From the NCBI GenBank assembly GCA_002005325.1, contig CP017315.1:236001-300000 (forward strand): a DNA stretch of 64,000 nt, in the 5' to 3' direction. Shown in pieces: positions 27,110 through 35,125 of the stretch (position 1 is its first letter; each line of letters starts with the position of its first letter). Origin of the DNA: Candidatus Tokpelaia hoelldoblerii (lineage in GTDB: Bacteria > Pseudomonadota > Alphaproteobacteria > Rhizobiales > Rhizobiaceae). The notes beneath the pieces were generated by a model that was given only the letters and a program-made list of their open reading frames with translations, had not been told where the DNA came from and ran no database searches. A program made the position numbers and the translations under genes.

Positions 27110-27145
27110 ACGCATCCGGCAGGGTTCTGCCGGGTGCGTTTTTTT
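27110..27145 (+). terminator. Intrinsic terminator between gap and pgk
   Basis: CGCATCCGGCAG and CTGCCGGGTGCG form a 12-bp stem with one G-U pair around GGTT, followed by seven T. It sits 38 bases after the gap stop and just before the pgk ribosome site, so pgk depends on read-through or its own promoter. Confidence 0.85.
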
Positions 27146-27166
27146 GATGATAAGGAGAGAAAGCCG

Positions 27167-28360
27167 ATGGCGTTTCGTACACTGGATGATGTTGATGTGA
27201 AGTCAAAACGTGTTCTGCTGCGTGTTGATCTGAACGTGCCGGTTGCAGAGGGCAAAGTGACCGATACAACCCGTATTGAACGGGTGGCGCCAACCATTCT
27301 TGAACTGGAGAGCAAGGGCGCGAAAGTTATTCTGCTGGCCCATTTCGGCCGTCCGAAAGGCAAGGTGGTTAAAGAGGCTTCACTCAAACAGATTATCAAG
27401 GCGATGGAAAAGGTGCTGGACCATTCGGTGCATTTTGCTGAAGACTGCATTGGCGAGAAAGTGGCGAAGGCTGTGGCGGCGATGAAAGACGGCACGATTT
27501 TGCTGCTTGAAAATACCCGCTTTCATGCCGGTGAAGAAAAAAATGATCCGGCTTTTGTCAAGGCTCTGGCGGTGAATGGCGATATTTATGTCAATGATGC
27601 TTTTTCGGCGGCCCACCGGGCGCATGCTTCGACCGAAGGGCTGGCGCATGTGCTGCCTGCTTATGCCGGCCGCGCCATGCAGGGGGAACTGGAAGCGCTG
27701 GAAAAAGGCCTTGGCCAGCCGGAGCAGCCGGTGGTGGCGATTGTCGGCGGCGCAAAAGTTTCCACCAAAATTGATCTGCTGAACAATCTGGTTGAAAAGG
27801 TTGATGCGCTGGTGATTGGCGGCGGCATGGCCAATACATTTCTCGCTGCTGAAGGGGTGGGGGTTGGCCAATCCCTGTGCGAGCATGAGCTGGGCGAGAC
27901 GGCGCGTAATATTCTGGCCAAGGCCAAGGCGGAGAACTGCACGGTTATTTTGCCGGTGGATGTGGTTGTCGCCTGGCATTTTGAGGCGAACGCGCCGCAC
28001 CAGCAATATGGTGTCGATGCGGTGCCTGCCGATGGTATGATTCTTGACGCTGGCGACTTGTCGGTTGAGCGGATCAAGGATGTGATTGACAGTGCGGCGA
28101 CGCTGGTCTGGAACGGCCCGCTCGGCGCGTTTGAATTGCATCCGTTTGATCGCGGCACCGTTGTTGCGGCACGGCATGCGGCAGAACGCACCAAAGCGGG
28201 AGAGCTGGTTTCTGTCGCTGGCGGCGGTGATACGGTGTCGGCGCTTAATCATGCCGGTGTGGCGGATGATTTCACCTATATTTCAACTGCGGGCGGCGCA
28301 TTTCTGGAATGGATGGAAGGCAAGCCGCTGCCGGGTGTTGTGGTGTTGGAAAAACGCTGA
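27167..28360 (+). CDS. pgk: Phosphoglycerate kinase
   Basis: A 397-residue glycolytic kinase transferring phosphate between 1,3-bisphosphoglycerate and ADP. Signatures are VLLRVDLNVPV, LLAHFGRPKG, NDAFSAAHRAHAST in the N-lobe, and VAGGGDTVSAL in the nucleotide lobe. ATG 27167 follows AAGGAGAG with ideal spacing. The start lies 22 bases after the terminator described above, and fba follows 25 bases after the stop. Confidence 0.95.
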   Translation: MAFRTLDDVDVKSKRVLLRVDLNVPVAEGKVTDTTRIERVAPTILELESKGAKVILLAHFGRPKGKVVKEASLKQIIKAMEKVLDHSVHFAEDCIGEKVAKAVAAMKDGTILLLENTRFHAGEEKNDPAFVKALAVNGDIYVNDAFSAAHRAHASTEGLAHVLPAYAGRAMQGELEALEKGLGQPEQPVVAIVGGAKVSTKIDLLNNLVEKVDALVIGGGMANTFLAAEGVGVGQSLCEHELGETARNILAKAKAENCTVILPVDVVVAWHFEANAPHQQYGVDAVPADGMILDAGDLSVERIKDVIDSAATLVWNGPLGAFELHPFDRGTVVAARHAAERTKAGELVSVAGGGDTVSALNHAGVADDFTYISTAGGAFLEWMEGKPLPGVVVLEKR

Positions 28361-28385
28361 AACCACCGGTCAAGGAGGGCAGGTT

Positions 28386-29414
28386 ATGGCAGAACGTCTT
28401 GAGGATATCGCGCACAAACTGGTTGCTGAAGGCAAGGGGATATTGGCGGCGGATGAAAGCACGGGCACAATTCAAAAGCGCTTTGAGACGATTGGCCTGA
28501 AGTCAACCGGGGAAAGCCGCCGCGATTATCGCGATATGCTGTTTTCGACAAAACAGGCAATGCGCGATTATATTTCCGGCGTTATCCTTTATGATGAAAC
28601 CATCCGGCAACAGGCGGCGGATGGTGTTGCATTGACGGAGCGTATTGCCGCTTCCGGCGCGCTGCCCGGCATCAAGGTTGATGCCGGGGCAAAACCGCTG
28701 GCTGCTTTTGCCGGTGAGACAATCACGCAAGGGCTGGATGGTTTGCGCGAACGCTTGCAGGAGTATTACCGGCTTGGGGCACGGTTTGCCAAGTGGCGGG
28801 CGGTGATTGCGATTGACAGCGCTGCTTTGCCAAGCTGCGGCGCTGTGCGGCAGAATGCACAGGCGCTGGCGCGTTATGCGGCGTTGTGTCAGGAAGCAGG
28901 CATTGTACCGGTTGTTGAGCCGGAAGTGCTGATGGATGGCAAGCCCGGCAATCATACGATTGGGCGTTGTTATGATGTAACTGTGCAGACGCTGCGGGAA
29001 GTGTTTGCCGCGCTTGCGGAGGCGCGTGTCAAACTGGAAGGGATGATTTTAAAGCCGAATATGGTGATTGACGGGAAGGGAGCACGCAAGGCTTCTGTGG
29101 CGGAGGTGGCGGAAAAAACCCTGCGCTGTCTGAGAGAAACCGTCCCGGCCGCTGTGCCGGGCATTGCTTTCCTTTCCGGCGGGCAGGGGGATGCAGAGGC
29201 AAGCGAACACCTGTCCGTGATGAATGCCGCCGGGCCGCAACCATGGAAGCTGACATTTTCCTTTGGCCGGGCGTTGCAGGCAGCGGCCATTGCCGCATGG
29301 GGCGGCAGGCGAGAAAATATCGCCGCCGGTCAGCGCGCCTTTGCCCATCGTGCGCATATGAACCATCTTGCTGCCCTTGGGCAATGGACAGAAAAGGCAG
29401 AAAAACAAACATAA
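28386..29414 (+). CDS. fba: Fructose-bisphosphate aldolase, class I
   Basis: A 342-residue class I (Schiff-base) aldolase, cleaving fructose-1,6-bisphosphate to two triose phosphates. It has GILAADESTGTIQKRF, VVEPEVLMDG, the Schiff-base lysine region LEGMILKPNMV, and FLSGGQGDAEA. ATG 28386 has a strong AAGGAGGG site. An upstream extension of the open frame to 28086 is a shadow of pgk. Class I rather than class II aldolase is usual in Rhizobiales. Confidence 0.93.
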   Translation: MAERLEDIAHKLVAEGKGILAADESTGTIQKRFETIGLKSTGESRRDYRDMLFSTKQAMRDYISGVILYDETIRQQAADGVALTERIAASGALPGIKVDAGAKPLAAFAGETITQGLDGLRERLQEYYRLGARFAKWRAVIAIDSAALPSCGAVRQNAQALARYAALCQEAGIVPVVEPEVLMDGKPGNHTIGRCYDVTVQTLREVFAALAEARVKLEGMILKPNMVIDGKGARKASVAEVAEKTLRCLRETVPAAVPGIAFLSGGQGDAEASEHLSVMNAAGPQPWKLTFSFGRALQAAAIAAWGGRRENIAAGQRAFAHRAHMNHLAALGQWTEKAEKQT

Positions 29415-29448
29415 ACCGTTTAGCAATTTTTAATAAAAAGCTATTAAG

Positions 29449-29550
29449 CCGGACTTGCTGAAGGCAGGAAGCAGCTTCACCGTGCCAGCCGGTGTATTGC
29501 AGAAGACGGGCTTCTGTAACAGTGGTAAACAGCCTTTGCCTTCAAGCTGG
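29449..29550 (+). ncRNA. Candidate structured RNA (three-way junction) downstream of fba
   Basis: A closing stem pairs 29449-29466 with 29537-29550: CCGG/CTGG, CTT/AAG and GAAGGCA/TGCCTTC, separated by a one-base and a three-base bulge. Two hairpins lie inside: CACCG/CGGTG (29478-29494) and GCAGAAG/CTTCTGT around ACGGG (29499-29517). Both wobble pairs are G-U on + and would be C-A mismatches on -, favouring the + strand. There is no T-run after it. No family recognised; it could be a 3' UTR element of fba or a separate RNA. Confidence 0.5.
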
Positions 29551-29598
29551 AGTAAAACACGATGTGGTATATTATACCTGTCAGGTTTGAGCTTAAGA

Positions 29599-29686
29599 TA
29601 AAAAAGACCCGGACGAGTTGGTCATTTGTCGTCCGAGTCAAAATTATCTAAGCTAAAAATGAGGGACATTGACGTGTCCCTCATAC
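29599..29686 (-). ncRNA. Candidate small RNA with own promoter and terminator
   Basis: On the minus strand a predicted start at about 29685 leads straight into a perfect hairpin (ATGAGGGACA/TGTCCCTCAT, 29659-29684), an AT-rich linker, and a second hairpin (29606-29639, 11 bp) followed by six T. The second hairpin has a pair that is G-U on - but C-A on +, which supports minus-strand transcription. Expected length is near 85 nt. A 20-codon ORF starts in the first hairpin (ATG at 29684), but its start sits 1 base from GAGGAG, so coding is doubtful. Confidence 0.6.
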
Positions 29687-29691
29687 TCCTC

Positions 29692-29720
29692 AATATAAAA
29701 GTTGTTTCATTGCTTTTCAA
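29692..29720 (-). promoter_or_regulatory. Promoter of the minus-strand small RNA
   Basis: Read on the minus strand, TTGAAA (29720-29715) and TATATT (29697-29692) are separated by 17 bases. This is close to the vegetative consensus, and the predicted start falls on the first base of the 5' hairpin. The rest of the 29415-30005 gap, between this promoter and tolQ, shows no further gene. Confidence 0.6.
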
Positions 29721-30005
29721 GTAAATTTTATGCCACCGGCATATGTTGTGTTCCTCGAAGGTGTCCGGCAATTGAGCCAATGGACATACCATGGAATTGA
29801 AGTGTTGAAATTCATCGGTCTTTGTGCTTTTGTAATAAAGTCTTAACCATGATCAGGCACAGAAAATATTGCCCTGATAACAGGGTTTGGCCTTTGTTTT
29901 ACCAAAATTATACGGCAAAAACAGATGAGAATAATTGCTGCCTGTGTGAAGGGCGCAAACTTGCCTGGTGTTTTTGCGACTGAAAAGCTTAAGGATTGAA
30001 AGACT

Positions 30006-30698
30006 ATGTCCGCGGATACAACATTACTGGGATTGTTCTGGCAGGCGAATATGATCGTCAAGCTGGTGATGATCGGCCTGCTTGCCGCCTCATTATGGAG
30101 CTGGGCCATTATCTTTAATAAAATTGTCAGCTATGGCGCGGCGCGGCGTTCTGCCAGGCAGTTTGAACAGCTGTTCTGGTCCGGCCAATCGCTGGAAGAC
30201 CTTTACCGCAATATGGACGAACGGCGCAGCACCGGTATGAGCGCGATTTTCATGGCCGCCATGCAGGAATGGAAAAAGTCATTTGAAAAAGGCGCGCGTT
30301 CGCCTATCGGCCTGCAGATGCGCATTGACAAGGCTATGGATGTGGCGCTGGCGCGTGAAACAGACCGGATGGAAGCGCAGCTTGGTTTTCTGGCAACAGT
30401 CGGTTCTGCCGCGCCGTTTGTCGGGCTGTTTGGCACAGTGGTGGGTATCATGACGTCTTTCATGTCGATCGCCTCGTCCAATGACACCAGCCTGACGACT
30501 GTTGCGCCCGGCATTGCCGAAGCGCTGTTTGCAACCGCTATCGGGCTGCTGGCGGCTATTCCGGCGGTGGTGGCGTATAACAAACTGTCAGGGGATGCGA
30601 ATAAAATCGGTGCGCAGCTTACCGGTTTTGCCGATGAGTTTTCCAGCATTTTATCGCGGCAGATCGATGAGCGGCTGGCCGTGGCGCGGGCGAAGTGA
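30006..30698 (+). CDS. tolQ: Tol-Pal system proton channel subunit TolQ
   Basis: A 230-residue ExbB/TolQ/MotA-type protein with three membrane helices (about 15-40, 130-155, 170-195). The conserved channel segment reads LATVGSAAPFVGLFGTVVGI followed by MTSF. With TolR it converts proton motive force into work on TolA for outer-membrane constriction at division. It begins the tolQRAB-pal-cpoB cluster. Confidence 0.94.
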   Translation: MSADTTLLGLFWQANMIVKLVMIGLLAASLWSWAIIFNKIVSYGAARRSARQFEQLFWSGQSLEDLYRNMDERRSTGMSAIFMAAMQEWKKSFEKGARSPIGLQMRIDKAMDVALARETDRMEAQLGFLATVGSAAPFVGLFGTVVGIMTSFMSIASSNDTSLTTVAPGIAEALFATAIGLLAAIPAVVAYNKLSGDANKIGAQLTGFADEFSSILSRQIDERLAVARAK

Positions 30699-30737
30699 AA
30701 GCGGAAAAATGGCGCTTGAGTTGAAGGAATAAACATC

Positions 30738-31199
30738 ATGGGGTTGTCAGTCGGGAATACAGGGCAGAGAGGCGGCAGGCGGCGGCGTGGCCGTGGTGCG
30801 CACGGCTTGATGAGCGAAATCAACGTGACGCCTTTTGTTGATGTCATGCTGGTGCTGCTGATTATCTTTATGGTTACGGCGCCGATGCTCGTCAACGGTG
30901 TGCCGGTAAAATTGCCGCAAAGTGCCGCCGGTGCTCTCAAAACCGACAAAACGCCGCTATCGGTATCCTTGATGGAAGATGGCCGCATTGCCATTAATAA
31001 GGATTATTCCTCGCGGGAAGAGCTGGTGGGCAAACTCAAGGCGATTGGGGAAGGCTCGTCTGAAGGGTTTGGCCAGCGTGTTGTCATGCGCGCGGCGGCG
31101 GACGCGCCCGTGGGTGAAATGGTGCGTGTGCTGGCGCTGGTGAAAAAGGCAGGTTTCACAGATGTTGCTATCGCCAGTGTTGCTGAGCAGGGCAGGTAA
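30738..31199 (+). CDS. tolR: Tol-Pal system protein TolR
   Basis: A 153-residue ExbD/TolR protein. The single membrane helix carries the essential Asp in NVTPFVDVMLVLLIIFMV (about 32-49), and a periplasmic domain follows. The first 25 residues are unusually Arg/Gly rich (RGGRRRRGRGAHG). GAAGGAAT lies before the ATG. It ends seven bases before tolA. Confidence 0.94.
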   Translation: MGLSVGNTGQRGGRRRRGRGAHGLMSEINVTPFVDVMLVLLIIFMVTAPMLVNGVPVKLPQSAAGALKTDKTPLSVSLMEDGRIAINKDYSSREELVGKLKAIGEGSSEGFGQRVVMRAAADAPVGEMVRVLALVKKAGFTDVAIASVAEQGR

Positions 31200-31205
31200 C
31201 AGGTG

Positions 31206-32213
31206 ATGAACAAGGGCCTGGTTGTTTCGGCTGTTCTGCATATACTGGTTCTGGCGGCAGCGGTATTTACCTTTACGCCGGCCTTTATCGGTGAACCGGC
31301 GAGCATTATTGAGCCGATGCCGGTGGATCTTGTGGCAATCGGTGATGAGGAACGCATGCGTCAAGGTGATGAAAGTGCTCAGCCGGTGCAAAAGCCGGTG
31401 CCGATGCCGACCGTCAAGCCGCCTGTTGAAGATGAGGGGCAGCATATCGGCAATAACCGGAAGCTTGACAGGGATACGCCGGTAAACCCCGATGAAACAA
31501 AAGAACGCGATGTGAGCGGTGCGCCGCCTGTGACTGGTGAGAAAAAGGCGGAAAACATACCGCCGGCACTTGAACCAAAGCCCGAGACGCCCAGGCCCGG
31601 CCCGGAACCTGAGGTAAAGGAAGCTGTTGCCGCTGATATACCGGCAGAACCGGTTGTGCCTGAACCTGTGCAGGAGCCGCAGGCGGTGTTGCCTGATGTG
31701 GCGCATGCACCGGTGCCCGCTATCAAGCCGCAACCCTTGCCGGAGCGGCCCGTCGCAACCGCACAGAAGGGGGAAACCCTTGATGATATTTTGTCCAGAA
31801 GCCGGCAGGCGCTGGTTGACCGGACAAAAACCAGCGGCGGCGGCACGAAGCGCAGCACGGAAGAGGCAGCTTTCGGCGGGCGGCAGAATGTTGGTGCTGA
31901 TGGCGCCTTGCAGCAGACCATCGCCACTGTGGTTGCCGGCTGTCTGCATGACAGGTTCATAACGGGGTCGCTCACCGGCAATCCGGACTATCAGAACCTT
32001 TATGTTTATACACATTTTATCCTGAATCAGGATGGTTCCCTGCGCGAGATTGTTGAACTGACCCCGAAAGGGGGGAATGCAACGGGGCGTGAAATCGCCC
32101 TGCAACAGGCGCGCAGTGCCGTTAACGGTTGTGCGCCTTTTGCGCTGCCGGCGGATAAATACAGTCAGTGGCGTGTGGTTGAAGTGAATTTGCGGGTTAA
32201 TGACAGATGGTGA
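31206..32213 (+). CDS. tolA: Tol-Pal system protein TolA
   Basis: A 335-residue protein with an N-terminal membrane anchor (VVSAVLHILVLAAAVFTF). A long Pro/Glu/Val-rich spacer (about 55-185, many KPVP, EPxPE motifs) replaces the Ala/Lys coiled coil of enteric TolA. The C-terminal TonB-like domain contains QNLYVYTHFILNQDGSL. A GTG at 31203 precedes the ATG and is an alternative start. It links TolQR to TolB and Pal. Confidence 0.88.
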   Translation: MNKGLVVSAVLHILVLAAAVFTFTPAFIGEPASIIEPMPVDLVAIGDEERMRQGDESAQPVQKPVPMPTVKPPVEDEGQHIGNNRKLDRDTPVNPDETKERDVSGAPPVTGEKKAENIPPALEPKPETPRPGPEPEVKEAVAADIPAEPVVPEPVQEPQAVLPDVAHAPVPAIKPQPLPERPVATAQKGETLDDILSRSRQALVDRTKTSGGGTKRSTEEAAFGGRQNVGADGALQQTIATVVAGCLHDRFITGSLTGNPDYQNLYVYTHFILNQDGSLREIVELTPKGGNATGREIALQQARSAVNGCAPFALPADKYSQWRVVEVNLRVNDRW

Positions 32214-32278
32214 GCGGGCAATTTGAGGACAATGACGTGGGCGCACAGGCAGGCAGAAGAACAGGATTGAGGGTAGGA

Positions 32279-33580
32279 ATGAAAAACAGGCTGTTGGCTT
32301 TTCTGGCTGTTTTTGCCGCGCTTGTGCTGCAGCAGCCGGATAGGGTTCAGGCGCAGATAAAACTTGATGTGGTCGGCAATTCCCAGGCAATTCCCATTGC
32401 GGTGACGGATTTTCTGTCCGGCGATATGATGGGGCAGCAGGTCAGCGCCGTGGTTGCCGCTGATCTTGAGCGCTCCGGCCTGTTTGAACCGCTTGATAAA
32501 AGCAGCTTTCTTGAGCAGGTCAGCAATCCGGACGGGCGGCCGCGTTTCAAAGACTGGCAGCAGATCGGCGCGCAGGGGCTGGTGACGGGGCGTGTCAGCC
32601 AGGAAGTGAACGGCAACTTGCGGGTTGAATTCCGCCTGTGGGATATTTCGGGAAACCGCGAGCTTGTCGGACGGCAGCTCTATGCCACGCCGCAGTCGTG
32701 GCGGCGGGTGGCCCATATGATTGCCGATGCGGTTTATGAGAAAATGACCGGTGAGAAGGGCTATTTTGACACCCGCATTGTGTTTGTTGATGAAACCGGC
32801 CCGCGCAACAAGCGTGTCAAGCGGCTGGCGATCATGGATCAGGACGGGGCCAATGTCGGCTATCTTTCCAGCGGGCAGGAGATGGTCCTGACACCGCGTT
32901 TTTCGCCCAAGCGGCAGGAAATTGTCTATATGGCCTTCACCGGTGACGTGCCGAGTGTTTACCTGCAGCAGATTGAAGTGGCGAGCCGCGCCCGTGTCGG
33001 CACATTTCCGAATATGACCACCGCGCCGCGTTTTTCCCCCGACGGGCAGCAGGTGATTATGAGCCTGTTGCAGGATAATGGCAGCGCCAGCATTTTCACC
33101 ATGGACCTGCGCTCGCACAAGCCCATGCGTTTGACAGCGACACCGGCGATTGATACCTCGGCTTCTTATTCCCCCGATGGCAACCGGATCGTGTTCTCAT
33201 CCGACCGGGGCGGCAAGCCGCAGATTTATATCATGAATGCCGACGGTTCTGATCCGCAGCGGATTTCGAAAGGTGAGGGCAGCTATTCCACACCGGTCTG
33301 GTCGCCGCGCGGTGATTATATCGCTTTTACCAAACAGTTGAGCGGGCAGTTTTCCATTGGTGTCATGCGGCCGGATGGCTCGGGCGAGCGGTTGTTGACG
33401 TCGGGCTATCACAATGAAGGGCCGACATGGGCGCCCAACGGACGGGTTATCATGTTTTTTCGCCAGAATCCGGGGCAGGGGCCGAGGATTTATACCATTG
33501 ATATTACCGGCCGCAACGAACGCCAGCTGCCGACGCCCAATGACGCGTCCGATCCCGCCTGGTCGCCATTGCTGGAATAA
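32279..33580 (+). CDS. tolB: Tol-Pal system beta-propeller protein TolB
   Basis: A 433-residue periplasmic protein. The signal peptide is MKNRLLAFLAVFAALVLQQPDRVQA. An N-terminal alpha/beta domain (about 30-160) is followed by a six-bladed propeller with repeated FSPDG-like strands (RFSPDGQQV, SYSPDGNRI, VWSPRGDYI, TWAPNGRVI). ATG 32279 follows GGGTAGGA; the frame opening at 32207 would bury the signal peptide. Confidence 0.95.
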   Translation: MKNRLLAFLAVFAALVLQQPDRVQAQIKLDVVGNSQAIPIAVTDFLSGDMMGQQVSAVVAADLERSGLFEPLDKSSFLEQVSNPDGRPRFKDWQQIGAQGLVTGRVSQEVNGNLRVEFRLWDISGNRELVGRQLYATPQSWRRVAHMIADAVYEKMTGEKGYFDTRIVFVDETGPRNKRVKRLAIMDQDGANVGYLSSGQEMVLTPRFSPKRQEIVYMAFTGDVPSVYLQQIEVASRARVGTFPNMTTAPRFSPDGQQVIMSLLQDNGSASIFTMDLRSHKPMRLTATPAIDTSASYSPDGNRIVFSSDRGGKPQIYIMNADGSDPQRISKGEGSYSTPVWSPRGDYIAFTKQLSGQFSIGVMRPDGSGERLLTSGYHNEGPTWAPNGRVIMFFRQNPGQGPRIYTIDITGRNERQLPTPNDASDPAWSPLLE

Positions 33581-33700
33581 GGTGTGTATATGTGGAAAAA
33601 ATGTGTAACTCATCATTTGTTAACCACAATTCTTGAACAGACTTTAACCGGCAATGTTTAAATATTGCCACCAGTGTTTTTCAAACAGGGAGTCTTGGCC

Positions 33701-34192
33701 ATGCGCCGTTTCCAGTCCATTGCGCGCCATCCAGCCACCGTGGCGCTTTTCATGTCTCTCGTTCTTGCCGGCTGTGCCGGAAACAAGGGTGGCGCCGGTG
33801 CCGGTATGAATGGCGGTGCTTACGCCACCCCGGGCAGCCCGCAGGATTTTACGCTGAATGTCGGTGACCGTATTCTTTTTGACCTCGACTCTTCCTCTAT
33901 TCGGGCGGATGCCCGCCAGACCCTGTCAAAGCAGGCGCAGTGGCTCAACCGCTATCCGCATTACACCATCACTGTGGAAGGGCATGCCGATGAGCGCGGC
34001 ACACGCGAGTATAACCTCGCACTTGGTCAGCGCCGTGCTGTTGCCGCCCGCGATTACCTGATGTCACAAGGGGTTGCTGCCAGCCGGATGCGCACTGTGT
34101 CCTATGGCAAGGAACGCCCCGTTGCTGTTTGTGATGACATCAGCTGCTGGACGCAGAACCGCCGTTCGGTGACAGTTATCAATAATCGTTGA
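33701..34192 (+). CDS. pal: Peptidoglycan-associated lipoprotein Pal
   Basis: A 163-residue outer-membrane lipoprotein. Lipobox LAGC follows a hydrophobic signal (lipidated Cys near 27). The OmpA-like domain (about 55-160) has VEGHADERGTREYNLALGQR, the diaminopimelate-binding motif, and SYGKERPVAVCDDISCWTQNRR. ATG 33701 was chosen because only it gives a proper lipoprotein signal. A terminator follows the gene. Confidence 0.95.
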   Translation: MRRFQSIARHPATVALFMSLVLAGCAGNKGGAGAGMNGGAYATPGSPQDFTLNVGDRILFDLDSSSIRADARQTLSKQAQWLNRYPHYTITVEGHADERGTREYNLALGQRRAVAARDYLMSQGVAASRMRTVSYGKERPVAVCDDISCWTQNRRSVTVINNR

Positions 34193-34221
34193 CAGCCTTT
34201 ATCCTTCCATGATTTGAAAAA

Positions 34222-34260
34222 CCAGCCTCTTTCTGATAGGCAGAAAGAGGCTGCTTTTTT
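34222..34260 (+). terminator. Intrinsic terminator after pal
   Basis: AGCCTCTTTCTG and CAGAAAGAGGCT form a perfect 12-bp stem around ATAGG, with a GC then six T. It separates tolQRAB-pal from cpoB and the following genes. Confidence 0.9.
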
Positions 34261-34336
34261 GTTTGTTGACCATATTTCTGCCGAAGTCGCATAACAGGAT
34301 ACCGGCTGTTTGTAACCCGTGGAACAGGGAATGAAG

Positions 34337-35125
34337 ATGTTGGTGCAAAAAAATCTATGGAAACTTGTTGTTTTGCCGCTGCTGGCGGTGGGGCTGCTCG
34401 TCATGGAAAGCCGGCCGGGAATGGCGCAGACCTTTGGTAATGAAAGTATCCACCAGCTTGAAGAACAGGTGCGCCAGCTGACCGGCAAGGTTGAAGAGCT
34501 GAATTTCATGGTGTTGCAAATGCAGACCCAGATGGATGAATTGCGCAATCACAATGCACCTGCGCAACCCGCTGACAAACCGGCGCCGGTCGCGGTGCCG
34601 CCGCAAAATACTGCTCCGGCCCCTGCCACCTCGCCGCAAGCGCCGTCCCAGGCGCGTTTTGATGCGCAGGGCAATGTGATTGAAGAAGGCAATCCTGTGC
34701 CGGAAGGCGGCAATACGCTTGGCGCCGCGCCGCAGACCGATAATCCGGATGAACTTTACAATATAGGCTATCAGCATTTGCTGGCTGGTGATTATCGTGC
34801 GGCGGAAGCGGTATTCCGCAACTTTATCGACCGTTTCCCGCAGAATATGCGGGTCGCTGATGCCACCTTCTGGCTGGGGGAGGCGCTGTATGGCCAGAAA
34901 CTCTACCGTGAGGCGGGCGAGGTTTATCTCAATGTGCAGAAAAATTATCAGGGCGGCGGCCACGGACCGGAAAACCTGCTGAAACTGGCCATGTCCATGG
35001 CCCGTCTTGGCGAGAAGGACCTTGCCTGCCAGACTTTGGCAAAGGTGGAAGAACAGTATCCGAATGCCAACCCGGCACTGCTGGTACGGTTGAAGGATGA
35101 GCGCAGCCGCAACAAATGTCCGTGA
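34337..35125 (+). CDS. cpoB: Tol-Pal associated protein CpoB (YbgF)
   Basis: A periplasmic protein of about 262 residues coordinating peptidoglycan synthesis with outer-membrane constriction. The signal segment (LVVLPLLAVGLLVMESRPGMAQ) is followed by a trimerising coiled coil (HQLEEQVRQLTGKVEELNFM), a Pro/Ala linker, and a TPR domain starting ELYNIGYQHLLAGDYRAAEA. ATG 34337 is preceded by AGGGA at six bases; ATG 34331 and GTG 34319 are in frame. The end overlaps tilS by ten bases. Confidence 0.9.
   Translation: MLVQKNLWKLVVLPLLAVGLLVMESRPGMAQTFGNESIHQLEEQVRQLTGKVEELNFMVLQMQTQMDELRNHNAPAQPADKPAPVAVPPQNTAPAPATSPQAPSQARFDAQGNVIEEGNPVPEGGNTLGAAPQTDNPDELYNIGYQHLLAGDYRAAEAVFRNFIDRFPQNMRVADATFWLGEALYGQKLYREAGEVYLNVQKNYQGGGHGPENLLKLAMSMARLGEKDLACQTLAKVEEQYPNANPALLVRLKDERSRNKCP

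Noticed and set aside
28086..28385. N-terminal extension of the fba frame
   Set aside because: Overlaps pgk in another frame; the strong AAGGAGGG site and family N-terminus place the start at 28386.
29843..30109. 88-codon ORF on - upstream of tolQ
   Set aside because: Overlaps the tolQ start antisense and lacks a ribosome site; the small RNA promoter nearby does not reach it.
30957..32390. 477-codon open frame on - opposite tolR-tolA
   Set aside because: Shadow of the Pro/Glu-rich tolA repeat region; no family features.
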